Source of the DNA: Sipunculus nudus
Lineage: Eukaryota > Annelida > Sipuncula > Golfingiida > Sipunculidae
Assembly (NCBI GenBank): GCA_026874595.1
Contig: JAPPUL010000069.1
Coordinates: 1,738,001 to 1,802,000, forward strand
Length of the DNA: 64,000 nt
Direction: 5' to 3'
Below the pieces are notes generated by a model. That model saw only the letters and a program-made list of their open reading frames with translations. It made no database searches and was not told the origin of the DNA. Positions 27,330 through 36,749 of this stretch are shown piece after piece; the first letter of the stretch is position 1, and every line of letters starts with the position of its first letter. Made by a program: the position numbers and the translations under genes.

Positions 27330-28049
27330 TTAGAAGAAGAACTTACTTGAAAGATAGGGATTATAAAGCTTCTCATGCGATATAGTTGAGCTATCCATGT
27401 GTCCAGGATATATAGTTGTCTCATCAGGCAGCCTGAGTAATTTTTTAAGAGATTCTAACATATCCTCTCTATTGCCGGTTGGCAGGTCAACTCGCCCTAT
27501 GCTATCTTTAAAGAGGGTATCACCTGTAAATAATATATTATGGTCTACAAAGTGATAACAAACAGAACCTTTGGTATGTCCTGGGGTATGTATAACTTTT
27601 ACTTTTGAATCTAGAAAGAATAAAGTCTGTCCATCTTTAACCTTATCACTAACAAAAGGCACATCATAATCCGGTATATTAAAGTATGCCGACTGTTTGT
27701 CAGTTGAATAGTAAAGTTCAAACTCATCTTCATGTAGATATATATTGGCATTATAAAAGTCGTTTAAGTGTTTAACAGCGCTAATATGGTCAAAGTGAGC
27801 ATGAGTTAATATTATGGACTTTATATATAAATTGTTATCGTTTAAAAAAGACATTATATAATTAATATCATCGCCGGGATCGACTATAATAGCAGGTTGT
27901 TTAGCCGATGTAGTGTCTGCATTACTTTGCTCTTGTTTAGATTCTTGTGATTCTGAACTTTCTTTATTATTAGGATTATTAGCTTTAAATACCAAATAGC
28001 AATTCTCAGCAAGAACCCCTACTGTAAGACGTTTAACTTGTAGTTGCAT
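27330..28049 (-). CDS. Metallo-beta-lactamase-fold hydrolase (GloB-like)
   Basis: 239 residues with the full MBL metal set: LTHAHFDH, HTPGHTKGSVCY, LFTGDTLF and YPGHMDS. This subgroup includes hydroxyacylglutathione hydrolase-like and persulfide-dioxygenase-like enzymes; the substrate is unknown. A Glu/Ser/Gln-rich stretch of about 25 residues (from NNPNNKESSESQESKQEQSN) interrupts the N-terminal beta-strands, an unusual low-complexity insert. The start codon has no standard ribosome-binding site because an 11-bp repeat array occupies that position. Confidence 0.88.
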   Translation of the reverse strand: MQLQVKRLTVGVLAENCYLVFKANNPNNKESSESQESKQEQSNADTTSAKQPAIIVDPGDDINYIMSFLNDNNLYIKSIILTHAHFDHISAVKHLNDFYNANIYLHEDEFELYYSTDKQSAYFNIPDYDVPFVSDKVKDGQTLFFLDSKVKVIHTPGHTKGSVCYHFVDHNILFTGDTLFKDSIGRVDLPTGNREDMLESLKKLLRLPDETTIYPGHMDSSTISHEKLYNPYLSSKFFF

Positions 28050-28052
28050 AAC

Positions 28053-28107
28053 TTTGTTTTCTATTTGTTTTCTATTTGTTTTCTATTTGTTTTCTATCTG
28101 CTTTCTA
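28053..28107. repeat. 11-bp tandem repeat, five copies
   Basis: TTTGTTTTCTA is repeated four times exactly (28053-28096) and once with two mismatches (28097-28107). It abuts the MBL start codon; on the coding strand the 5' UTR is a TAGAAAACAAA array. Confidence 0.95.
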
Positions 28108-28143
28108 TAAATATAGCAATTATATTACTAGTAACACTTTATT

Positions 28144-29250
28144 TTATTTAAGTTCAAGCATCCTATCTAAACTTATCTTACTATAATGAGCGATTTGCTC
28201 ATCAACTGTTATTCTATTTATAACCTTACCTTCTAAAAGTCTTTCAAGAACATTAAGCAAATATTGAGGCCGTATCCTAAACATGGTCGCACAAAGGCAT
28301 TGATAAGGCGATAGAGATTTTATCATAAGGGAAGGATGCATTTTTTTAAGCCTTCCCACAAGATTAATCTCTGTTCCAATAGCCCATTTTGAACCAAGCT
28401 TTGCATCCTTTATAGTGTTTATAATAAAACTTGTTGACCCAACATAATCCGACATATTAACAACATCAAAAGAGCATTCAGGATGTACAAGTATCTTTAT
28501 ATCAGGATCGGCTTCTCTGCACTGTTTAATATGCGACACGTTAAACATCTCATGCACACTACAATACCCTTCCCATAAAATAACTTTTGAGTTTATAATG
28601 CTCTCAGGAGTATTACCTCCCAAATCTTTATCAGGATCCCATATAATTATTTTATTAAGCGGAATACCCATAGCATAAGCGGTGTTCTTACCTAAGTTTC
28701 TATCTGGTAAAAATATTACCTTCTGAGCTTTAGTAAAAGCCCAATCCAAAACTTTGTGGGCATTAGATGATGTGCAAACGATGCCATCATGCATTCCGCA
28801 AAAGGCTTTTATATCAGCACTCGAATTTATATATGTAATAGGTATTATTTTGTCTTTGGTTAAAGATGTAATTTCTTCCCATCCGTCCTCAAGAGCTTCG
28901 ATAGAAGCCATATCCGCCATAGAGCATCCAGCACTAAGGTCAGGGAGTATAACTTTTTGTTTATCGCTTGTTAAGATATCAGCGCTTTCTGCCATAAAGT
29001 GCACGCCGCAAAAGACTATATATTGTGCTTTTGTAACTTTTGAGGCTTTTTGTGCAAGTGCAAGGGAATCACCTGTCTCATCTGCATATTTTATAACATC
29101 ATCTGTCTGATAATGATGTCCAAGTATATAAAGCTTATCGCCTAATTTATCTTTTGCTTTTTGTATTCTAGTTGAAAGTTCTTCACTACTAAGTGTTTTA
29201 TATAGCTTATCTTGCAAACTACCAACTTCTTGTCTCATACTATTATCCAT
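28144..29250 (-). CDS. nadA: Quinolinate synthase
   Basis: 368 residues. NadA condenses iminoaspartate with DHAP to quinolinate for NAD synthesis using a [4Fe-4S] cluster. Seen: LGHHYQTDDVIKYADETGDSL, VFCGVHFMAESADIL, LPDLSAGCSMADMA, HPECSFDVV and a late YQCLCATMF. Long (B. subtilis-like) form. nadB and nadC are not in the window. Confidence 0.96.
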   Translation of the reverse strand: MDNSMRQEVGSLQDKLYKTLSSEELSTRIQKAKDKLGDKLYILGHHYQTDDVIKYADETGDSLALAQKASKVTKAQYIVFCGVHFMAESADILTSDKQKVILPDLSAGCSMADMASIEALEDGWEEITSLTKDKIIPITYINSSADIKAFCGMHDGIVCTSSNAHKVLDWAFTKAQKVIFLPDRNLGKNTAYAMGIPLNKIIIWDPDKDLGGNTPESIINSKVILWEGYCSVHEMFNVSHIKQCREADPDIKILVHPECSFDVVNMSDYVGSTSFIINTIKDAKLGSKWAIGTEINLVGRLKKMHPSLMIKSLSPYQCLCATMFRIRPQYLLNVLERLLEGKVINRITVDEQIAHYSKISLDRMLELK

Positions 29251-29543
29251 ACTTGTTTATAATTTTCAAATATATGTATAATCTAGATTATAGTCAATGA
29301 GTAATAATAATTGCTGCTATAATAAGCTGGTTTATAATGTGAATTTAACTATCTAATAGTAAGTAAGTTATATAAAACTAGCTTATAGTTTTTACTGTTT
29401 ATGCTATCCTTCATTTTTGTAACTACTAATTTAGTAATTATTACGAACAAAATAAAATATACGGTGTTTAGGATTATTATCACATAGATATATAAAACTA
29501 TTTATATACTATGCAGAATTTAAAAGCTATAAAGGGTGATACT

Positions 29544-30107
29544 ATGAAACTTAAACTTTGTATACTATGTTCTTCTTTACTTTTTCTTATTCTCCCCAAT
29601 TTAAGCCATGCACATGATAGTACAGCGGAACCTAAAAGACATTTCACTGTTGGAATACTTTCAGGAATTGGTATAAGTTCAAATGGAAGTGATTTTAGTA
29701 CTACTTCGACAACTGGAATAGTAAATAAGAAATTAACTTATGGTGTTCATGTGGATATGACATATAGATTCATGCAATATATATCTGCCGGGGCTGAAGT
29801 GTCTTATGCGCATGTACCTGATCCAACCGATGCTGAAAATAAGTATATTGGTCTTTTATTTATGGCTAATTTTCATATGCTTGACGATTGGTTTAAACTT
29901 GGAATTGGGCTTGGAGGATACTTTGGGCTTGGTCCTGACACAGAAACTTACCTCACGTTTATGCTAAATGCAGGCTTAGAAATACCTATATACAAGAATT
30001 TGTACTTTCCTATTATGGTAAGAACAGATTTTATTATACCAAGATCAGGTGTAACTACACTATTTAAAAGTGTTATAAACCTTGGCTTTAGATATAGGTT
30101 CTTATAA
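29544..30107 (+). CDS. Outer-membrane beta-barrel protein 1
   Basis: 187 residues from the ATG at 29544, preceded by AAAGGGTG. A Sec signal peptide (CILCSSLLFLILPNLSHA) is followed by alternating amphipathic strands (VGILSGIGISS, YGVHVDMTYRF, ISAGAEVSYAHV, LLFMANFHMLDDWFKLGIGLGGYFG, IMVRTDFIIP) and a C-terminal aromatic ending (GFRYRFL) as required for BAM-dependent insertion. Likely an eight-stranded OmpA/OmpW-like barrel. Paralogous to the genes at 30319 and 36750. Confidence 0.75.
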   Translation: MKLKLCILCSSLLFLILPNLSHAHDSTAEPKRHFTVGILSGIGISSNGSDFSTTSTTGIVNKKLTYGVHVDMTYRFMQYISAGAEVSYAHVPDPTDAENKYIGLLFMANFHMLDDWFKLGIGLGGYFGLGPDTETYLTFMLNAGLEIPIYKNLYFPIMVRTDFIIPRSGVTTLFKSVINLGFRYRFL

Positions 30108-30177
30108 GTATTAGTAGCGTATAAGATATTAGTAGAGTAGTAATTAGTAGAAAGAGATGTTTTCTTTACCTATAAAC

Positions 30178-30201
30178 AAAGTATTATAAAGTATTATAAA
30201 G
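30178..30201. repeat. 10-bp tandem duplication
   Basis: AAAGTATTAT twice plus AAAG, in the spacer between barrel genes 1 and 2. Confidence 0.85.
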
Positions 30202-30318
30202 AGAAGTATAGCACTTTATTTAAAAAAATAATTAATATATACTCTTTGTGCTATATTGATGTATATTATATAGATTCATAAGCAATGTAAATTAAATAAT
30301 AAAGGATGGGTCGTACAT

Positions 30319-30882
30319 ATGAATCTATATAAAAAGTTGTCTTTAGTGTTTTTAACACTTACAGTATTAATATTAAGTCCTGTTTTAGGATATACGTATG
30401 ATAGCTATTTTACCTTTGGGCTTGCTGCCGGACTTGGGTATACAGCAACAGGAGCAGATATTGACGATAAGGAAGATGATAAGTTTAATTATGGAGCATA
30501 TATAGATGCGACATATAGGTTTAGTGAACTTTTTTCTGGTGGAGTTGAATTACATTATACTCATGCCTTGACAGCAAAAAGTACAAAACCTAAGGATTCA
30601 TGGGCTGGTATAGGTAGCATTGATTATATAGGAGTTCTTTTATTTATTAATTTACATTTAATTGATGATTGGATGAAATTTACGGCTGGATTAGGAGGAG
30701 TTTTTGGTATAGGTAAAAATAAAGGCAGCGAGTTTGCTCTAATGCTGGGTGCTGGGACAGAGATTCCTGTGTATAAAGAGGTATTGTATGTTCCGATTAT
30801 GTTCCGCACAGATTTGCTTCTTGCTGAAAGAACGTTGTATAAAATGGCGATTTTGTTTGGTATGAGATATAAGTTTAAATAA
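30319..30882 (+). CDS. Outer-membrane beta-barrel protein 2
   Basis: 187 residues with a signal peptide (LSLVFLTLTVLILSPVLG) and the same strand pattern as the preceding gene: FGLAAGLGYTATG, NYGAYIDATYRFSE, GGVELHYTHAL, IGVLLFINLHLIDDWMKFTAGLGG, PIMFRTDLLL and a final FGMRYKFK ending. Extracellular loops differ in sequence. It probably has its own promoter, since 211 bases separate it from barrel 1. Function unknown; a channel for substrates of the adjacent transporter is inference. Confidence 0.78.
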   Translation: MNLYKKLSLVFLTLTVLILSPVLGYTYDSYFTFGLAAGLGYTATGADIDDKEDDKFNYGAYIDATYRFSELFSGGVELHYTHALTAKSTKPKDSWAGIGSIDYIGVLLFINLHLIDDWMKFTAGLGGVFGIGKNKGSEFALMLGAGTEIPVYKEVLYVPIMFRTDLLLAERTLYKMAILFGMRYKFK

Positions 30883-31259
30883 GATTACCCTTTGTATTAA
30901 CTTGAAATTTATAATTGAGTAGGTCTTTTATATATAATATATATAAAAGGCTAGCTGTAGGTTTATACGATTAACTAATAAAGTAGCTAAATAAAGGCTT
31001 AAACTCGCATTATAGTTATATATAATAAAACTTCATAAAACTTCAAAAAGAAACTCCTCCTTAAAAGATTATATACTAAGTCCTAGTCTAAGATATGTTT
31101 GTTTAGAAAGCTTATTGCAAAGAGAATGCAAAAATAATTAACATTGTTTAGTTTGTATTTAGAAATATTAATTTAGTTTTTTTTAAAATCACTTGTATAC
31201 TTTCAATACAATTAGTTTATTTACTTTTTGCCAATTTGTTAATTGGAAGGAGTAAAAAG
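30883..31259. promoter_or_regulatory. Intergenic region upstream of tctC
   Basis: 377 AT-rich bases. It contains a near-perfect hairpin (30925-30949: 12-bp arms, one central base) soon after barrel gene 2, and otherwise only weak promoter-like sequence. GGAAGGAG just before 31260 is the tctC ribosome-binding site. Confidence 0.4.
30925..30949. terminator. Possible AT-rich hairpin terminator
   Basis: CTTTTATATATA and TATATATAAAAG flank one central base. It lies 40 nt after the barrel-2 stop. There is no run of T after the stem, so an operator or chance AT palindrome is possible. Confidence 0.3.
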
Positions 31260-32348
31260 ATGATAAACAAAGTATTTAAGATGCTAGGAGTCTTTGTAGT
31301 GATAGGTTTCCTAGTTTTTTATGGAGACACAAGTTATTCAGATGTAAGCTTTAGAGGGCAGACAATAGAATTGATAGCTCCGTTTAAAGCAGGAGGGGGT
31401 ACAGATAGGTTATCACGTTTTTATGCGCCATTGCTTGCGGATGCCTTGCCAGGCAAGCCCAACGTGGTAGTCAAAAACATGCCTGGAGGAGGCTCTACGA
31501 AAGGAGCAAACTTCTTTGCAAATAGAGCAAGACCAGATGGACGTACTATTTTAATGACAGCTGGTTCAACACAAATGCCTTATTTACTGGATGATAGGCG
31601 TGTACGCTATGAATATAAAGATTGGCATATAGTGCTTGGCAGTCCAACAGGAGGGGTATTATATGCATCCCCAGATCTTGGAATAAGTAGTGCAAAAGAT
31701 ATACCTAAGTTGCGGGGAAAGAAGCTTAAGTTTGCAAGTATAGGTCCGGTATCACTTGACATAATTCCGTTACTAGCCTTTGACTTACTTGGCCTTGACG
31801 TACAGGTGGTATTTGGGATGAAAGGGCGAAAAGGAGGTCGTTTAGCCTTCTTGAGAGGAGAGGCAAATCTTGATTATCAGACAACCCCAGCATACTTGAA
31901 AGGAGTTAAACCTGATGCTGATGCAGGGAAAGCTATACCTTTACTCTCTTGGGGAAGCGTTGATGAGGATGGTAATTTAACAAGAGATCCGACCTTTCCA
32001 GAATTACCCCACCTTGCAGAGGCTTATGAGATGATATATGGACAAAAGCCTCGGGGTCCAGGGTTTGAAGCATGGAAGACGTTTTTTGTAGCGGGTTTTG
32101 CTGCCCAAAAGATGATATTTTTGCCAAAAGGCACATCAAAAGAGATTATAAATACCTACACTAACGCCTTTACAAAGATAATAACAGAACCTGGCTTTGC
32201 AAGCAAGAATGCAGGTAAGATAGGAAGGTATAAACAAGTAACAGGGGGAGAAGCAGAGGCATTAAAAAAGAAGGCGATAACTGTTAGTAGACGCTCTAAG
32301 CAATGGATAAAGAATTGGCTTAGAAGGAAGTATAAAGCAAGGTTATAA
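31260..32348 (+). CDS. tctC: Tripartite tricarboxylate transporter substrate-binding protein (TctC family)
   Basis: 362 residues. The ATG at 31260 follows GGAAGGAG. A signal peptide (MLGVFVVIGFLVFYG) precedes the Bug/TctC fold: IELIAPFKAGGGTDRLSRFYAPLLADALPGKP, then VVKNMPGGGSTKGANFFAN. It captures a carboxylate in the periplasm for the TctAB permease. The sequence around residues 170-230 (FGMKGRKGGRLAFLRGEANLDY) is the usual ligand-loop region. First gene of the transporter/isomerase operon. Confidence 0.92.
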   Translation: MINKVFKMLGVFVVIGFLVFYGDTSYSDVSFRGQTIELIAPFKAGGGTDRLSRFYAPLLADALPGKPNVVVKNMPGGGSTKGANFFANRARPDGRTILMTAGSTQMPYLLDDRRVRYEYKDWHIVLGSPTGGVLYASPDLGISSAKDIPKLRGKKLKFASIGPVSLDIIPLLAFDLLGLDVQVVFGMKGRKGGRLAFLRGEANLDYQTTPAYLKGVKPDADAGKAIPLLSWGSVDEDGNLTRDPTFPELPHLAEAYEMIYGQKPRGPGFEAWKTFFVAGFAAQKMIFLPKGTSKEIINTYTNAFTKIITEPGFASKNAGKIGRYKQVTGGEAEALKKKAITVSRRSKQWIKNWLRRKYKARL

Positions 32349-32372
32349 GGGTATAAATAAAGAGGTATAGTA

Positions 32373-34409
32373 ATGATTGAAGCGTTATTGATGACACTAC
32401 AGCAGCTGCTAACGTTTGAGCATATGCTGTATCTAATAGCTGGCGTTTTTCTTGGTATATCGATAGGGATATTACCCGGACTTGGAGGTATAGTAGGGTT
32501 TTCAATTATGCTTCCGTTTTTATATGGAATGGATGCAACCTCAGCGTTAGCGTTGTTAATAGGCTTGGTTGCGGTAATACCGACCTCAGATACATTTACC
32601 TCAGTGCTAATGGGGATACCGGGTTCATCATCGTCACAAGCAACGATATTGGACGGATATCCCCTGGCAAAGAAAGGCGAGGCGGCACGAGCTTTGAGTG
32701 CGGCGTTTTCCTCATCACTGATAGGAGGATTAATAGGTGCGCTTATATTAATGCTTACAATAGTATTTGCGCGTCCTTTAATCCTTTCATTTACCTCTGC
32801 AGAATTATTTAGCTTAGCAGTTCTTGGACTTAGTATGGTAGGAGTATTAAGTGGTAAGAATATGAGTAAGGGTTTTATAGCCTGCGGGCTTGGTTTATTG
32901 ATGGGAGCGGTAGGGGGAGCCCCGGCAACTGGAGAATGGAGATTGACCTTTGGTAGTTACTATTTGTTTGACGGACTTAAACTTGTTATAGTGAGTCTTG
33001 GGATATTTGCAATACCCGAGATAGTAGATTTACTTGTTCAAAATAAAAAGATAGCATCTGAGGGCGGTGCTACTTCCTTAGGGAAGGGATGGTTTAAAGG
33101 CTTAAAGGACACGTGGTTACACAAATGGGTAGTGGCAAGGTGTGCACCTTTGGGAGCTTTAATTGGAGCAATACCTGGGTTGGGGGGTAGTGTGGTTGAC
33201 TGGATTGCTTATGGCCATGTGGTACAGACGACGAAGGATAAAAGTAATTTTGGAAAAGGAGAGATACGTGGAGTAATAGCACCTGAGTCAGCAAATAATG
33301 CAAAGGAGGGAGGAGGATTAATTCCTACATTATTATTTGGCATACCAGGAAGCGGTAGTATGGCAGTATTTTTAGGAGGGCTTACAATATTAGGAATAGA
33401 ACCTGGTCCTTCGTTGGTGCAAGAAGACCTGCATATATCGTATACAATAATATGGTCTTTGGCCCTTGCTAACGTGATAGGAACGGGTACATGTATATTA
33501 TTGTCTAACAAAGTGTCAAAAGTAACCCAAATTCAGTATGGTTATTTGGGACCGTTTATGATAATGGTAATATGCTTTGCGGCGATACAAGCAACCCGTA
33601 GTCTGGAAGATTTGGTGCTATTGTTAGGAATTGGAGTAGTAGGTATTTTATTTAAGTATTTTAATTGGTCACGTCCTGCGTTATTGATAGGGTTTGTGTT
33701 ATCAGATACAATAGAAACGTATTTATATCAAGCATTGCAGTTTTATTCATGGTCATTTTTGACTCGTCCTGGAGTGATAGTAATATTGGTACTAACAGTA
33801 GTATCAATACTGCTTGGTAATGTTTTATTTAAGAAGAAAGTTAAAAGAGGAGGAGGAGGAGATGGGGGAGATGGGGGAGATGGTAGTGTTACAGATGGGC
33901 AAATGATAGATGAAGATGAAGTGTTTACTCCAAGCAGATTTAAAAAGGAATTATTCTTCATAGTAGGAATAGTGTTATTTGTAATATATGCATTGTATGA
34001 TAGTACGCAGCATGAGTTTCTAGGACTACTTTTCCCAATATCGGTTTCAATAATAATATTAATTTGCATAGTGGCGCTGCTGTATTTACTATTATTACCT
34101 TATAAGAGGGGCAAGATGGTTGAAGAAGCTCGTGTTAATGTGCAAGATAAAGAGGATGACAAACGTTATTGGGTATCAACGTGGCGTAATTTTCTATGGT
34201 TTGGTTTTATGGCTTTAGGAACATGGTTATTCGGCTTTGTTGCAGCAATAGGGATAATATTTATATCTATAATTAAAATATATACAAATGCCTCATGGCT
34301 AAAAACGCTATTTATAACAGGGATAGCAATAGGGTTTTTGCTATTTATCCAAAACATAATGACATTACATTTGCCTATGGGGCTAATATATGACACATTC
34401 TTCTATTAG
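32373..34409 (+). CDS. tctA: TctA-TctB fusion, permease of a tripartite tricarboxylate transporter
   Basis: 678 residues. Residues 1-~485 are the TctA permease (FLGISIGILPGLGG, PTSDTFTSVLMGIPGSSSSQATILDG, LFGIPGSGSMAVFLGGL). A low-complexity Gly/Asp linker (GGGGDGGDGGDG near 492-503) leads to about 175 residues with four transmembrane helices, with the look of TctB, the small subunit normally made separately. No separate tctB is seen nearby, which supports a fusion. The gene starts 24 nt after tctC. Confidence 0.85.
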   Translation: MIEALLMTLQQLLTFEHMLYLIAGVFLGISIGILPGLGGIVGFSIMLPFLYGMDATSALALLIGLVAVIPTSDTFTSVLMGIPGSSSSQATILDGYPLAKKGEAARALSAAFSSSLIGGLIGALILMLTIVFARPLILSFTSAELFSLAVLGLSMVGVLSGKNMSKGFIACGLGLLMGAVGGAPATGEWRLTFGSYYLFDGLKLVIVSLGIFAIPEIVDLLVQNKKIASEGGATSLGKGWFKGLKDTWLHKWVVARCAPLGALIGAIPGLGGSVVDWIAYGHVVQTTKDKSNFGKGEIRGVIAPESANNAKEGGGLIPTLLFGIPGSGSMAVFLGGLTILGIEPGPSLVQEDLHISYTIIWSLALANVIGTGTCILLSNKVSKVTQIQYGYLGPFMIMVICFAAIQATRSLEDLVLLLGIGVVGILFKYFNWSRPALLIGFVLSDTIETYLYQALQFYSWSFLTRPGVIVILVLTVVSILLGNVLFKKKVKRGGGGDGGDGGDGSVTDGQMIDEDEVFTPSRFKKELFFIVGIVLFVIYALYDSTQHEFLGLLFPISVSIIILICIVALLYLLLLPYKRGKMVEEARVNVQDKEDDKRYWVSTWRNFLWFGFMALGTWLFGFVAAIGIIFISIIKIYTNASWLKTLFITGIAIGFLLFIQNIMTLHLPMGLIYDTFFY

Positions 34410-34464
34410 TTTTATTATAAATTTATTATGATTAGAATAAAAGCTTATGAGATAGGGTGATATT

Positions 34465-35544
34465 ATGAACGATTTAAAGAAGATAAGATGTATGCTATTT
34501 CGAGGAGGGACGTCAAAGGGAGTATGTTTACTTGAAGAGGATATGCCAAATAATATAGAGGCTCGGGATGAGCTTATATTGCGGATAATGGGAAGTCCAG
34601 ACCCTAGGCAGATAGACGGGATAGGAGGAGCAACATTTACGACAAGTAAAGTTGCAATAATATCTCGCTCTAAAAGGGAAGGAGTAGATGTTGATTATAA
34701 GTTCTTACAAGTAGGGATAGATAAAGCGTTAATTGATGACAAGCCAACTTGCGGTAATGTTCTTACAGCGGTAGGACTATTTAGTTTAGAGAATAATCTA
34801 GCAGAGATTAAAGATGGCCAAACAGAAGTTGTAGTGTATGATATAAATACTGGTGCAACAATAAAGCAAATATTAAATACCCCTGATAAGATTATAACCT
34901 ATAAGGGAGATTTTGAAATAGCGGGAGTACCTGGTCTATCAGCGCCAATAGATTTATATTTTACAAATATAGCAGGAGGGAAGACCGGGCATTATTTGCC
35001 AACAGGACAAGTGATTGATGAATTTAATGGAGTTAAAGTAACCTGTCTTGATATAAGCATGCCGACAGTGTTTGTAAATGCAGGAGCTTTGGGATATACA
35101 GGTCATGAGAGTGTTAATGAGCTTAGTGATGATAAGGGATTAATAACTAAGCTAGAAGGTATAAGAGAACTTGCGTCTCAAAAGATGGGCTTAGGCACTG
35201 CAAAGGATAATGTGATACCAAAGATCGCAATGATAAGCGAGGCTAATGGTACGAATGGAAAAAAGGCAGATATAAACATACGTTATTTTACACCTTTAAC
35301 ATGTCACCCTGCAATAGCAGTATCAGCTGGTTTTTGTTTGTCAACCGGTTGTTTCATAGAAGGAACATTAATGAATGCCATAACGAAACAGACATTTAGA
35401 AAGGGTAAAACGGCAGTTAATCTACAAAATCCTTCTGGAGTTACCACAGTAGAGGTTAATTTTCCAAGTGATGATATAAGTGAAGTTAGTGGCTATACAA
35501 AACGTAGCGCCCGTCTTTTATTTTCTGGTCATGTTTATGTGTAA
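34465..35544 (+). CDS. PrpF-family isomerase/tautomerase
   Basis: 359 residues of the diaminopimelate-epimerase-fold PrpF family: MLFRGGTSKGVCLLEEDMP at the start, GIGGATFTTSKVAII, PTCGNVLTAVG with the catalytic-type cysteine, and LTCHPAIAVSAG. Known members isomerise aconitates, methylaconitate or 4-oxalomesaconate. Its position in the TTT operon suggests it converts the imported tricarboxylate. The precise substrate is unknown. Confidence 0.88.
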   Translation: MNDLKKIRCMLFRGGTSKGVCLLEEDMPNNIEARDELILRIMGSPDPRQIDGIGGATFTTSKVAIISRSKREGVDVDYKFLQVGIDKALIDDKPTCGNVLTAVGLFSLENNLAEIKDGQTEVVVYDINTGATIKQILNTPDKIITYKGDFEIAGVPGLSAPIDLYFTNIAGGKTGHYLPTGQVIDEFNGVKVTCLDISMPTVFVNAGALGYTGHESVNELSDDKGLITKLEGIRELASQKMGLGTAKDNVIPKIAMISEANGTNGKKADINIRYFTPLTCHPAIAVSAGFCLSTGCFIEGTLMNAITKQTFRKGKTAVNLQNPSGVTTVEVNFPSDDISEVSGYTKRSARLLFSGHVYV

Positions 35545-35550
35545 ATAATA

Positions 35551-35576
35551 AGCACGTATAAGCACGTATAAGCACG
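35551..35576. repeat. 10-bp tandem repeat, 2.6 copies
   Basis: AGCACGTATA at 35551-35560 and 35561-35570, then AGCACG; placed 7 nt after the prpF-like stop. Confidence 0.9.
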
Positions 35577-35595
35577 GAAGGAAGCAATCTACTTA

Positions 35596-36615
35596 ATGAT
35601 ATATCTAAAAACAATAGTGTTATCTTTAGTGGGGGTAGCACTTGCGATATTATTACATATACCTGTACCGTTTTTGTTGGGCCCATTGTTTTTTCTTACC
35701 TTACTTAGTTTTTTAAATGTAAAGTTAGTCTTTGTTGATTCTGTAAACAAACCGACCTTTGCCTTGCTTGGAATATATCTTGGCAGCACAATATTAAAAT
35801 CAGGAGTAACGATTAATTTAGATTGGGTATACACAACTGTCTATATGATAGTATTCACCTTTATTGCGACTTTATTATGCGGTTTTTATTTCTATAAGTT
35901 TCCAAAATATAGTAAAGAAGAATCGATTTTAGCAGCATTACCTGGAGCATTAGCATATATAGTTAGTTATGCAATAGAACGGGGAGATATATTAATCCCT
36001 AAGATAATTATAACGCAGACAATACGGGTTTTAGTGGTGGTTGGGATAGTGCCGTGGGTTATTAAATATTATGCAGGATATGAGTCAGGCTCTATAGATC
36101 ATTTCATATGGGAGCCTATAGGCATGGGAGTTATTGTTGATTTGCTTGTTATAATACTATTTACGTTTCCAATATCGCTTTTGTTATCTAAATTGAAAGC
36201 CCCTAATGTATGGTTTTTGGGAGGGATACTGGGTGCAGTTTTTTGTTATTCGGTTGGGTTGACGGATAGTAGATTACCAAGTTGGATAGTGCAAATAATC
36301 CTAGTTTTAATTGGGACTATGATAGGCTTACGATTATCTAAGGCTTCTCATAGGGAATTGCTTAAATATAGTGTGCACGGATTTATTTCTGTTTTGCTAC
36401 TGCTTATACTAACAGTTGCCGGAGCTTATATAGGTACTTTAATTTTTTCTAAGAGCTTCATGACAATGTTTTTAGCCTTTGCCCCTGGTGGAGTACATGA
36501 GATGTCGCTTATTGCAATAGTATATTTTATAGAGCCGTTATTTGTAACATTTCATCATATGGTAAGAATAGTGTTTATCTCGTTTATAATACCTTTTTCT
36601 ATAAAGTTTAGATAG
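35596..36615 (+). CDS. AbrB-family membrane protein
   Basis: 339 residues, nine or ten transmembrane helices in two similar halves, matching the AbrB family of putative transporters (for example LHIPVPFLLGPLF, LPGALAYIVSYAIERG, then LAFAPGGVHEMSLIAIVY). Members are often encoded beside TTT transporters and PrpF-like enzymes. It follows the isomerase gene after a repeat-filled 51-nt spacer and is probably the last gene of the operon. Confidence 0.85.
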   Translation: MIYLKTIVLSLVGVALAILLHIPVPFLLGPLFFLTLLSFLNVKLVFVDSVNKPTFALLGIYLGSTILKSGVTINLDWVYTTVYMIVFTFIATLLCGFYFYKFPKYSKEESILAALPGALAYIVSYAIERGDILIPKIIITQTIRVLVVVGIVPWVIKYYAGYESGSIDHFIWEPIGMGVIVDLLVIILFTFPISLLLSKLKAPNVWFLGGILGAVFCYSVGLTDSRLPSWIVQIILVLIGTMIGLRLSKASHRELLKYSVHGFISVLLLLILTVAGAYIGTLIFSKSFMTMFLAFAPGGVHEMSLIAIVYFIEPLFVTFHHMVRIVFISFIIPFSIKFR

Positions 36616-36685
36616 GATTTTAAAAGATATTAGATTTTTAAGTTTATGCAATTTGAATGGTTTATTAAATTATATGGGATACATA

Positions 36686-36707
36686 ATTTAGTTATTATTT
36701 AGTTATT
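36686..36707. repeat. 11-bp tandem duplication
   Basis: ATTTAGTTATT twice (36686-36696, 36697-36707) upstream of barrel gene 3. Confidence 0.85.
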
Positions 36708-36749
36708 AATCCTATCTTTGATGGTTTAAATATAGGGTATGGAGTTTAG

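Noticed and set aside
28053-28107. CRISPR-like array
   Set aside because: Units are 11 bp and contiguous, with no spacers and no cas genes.
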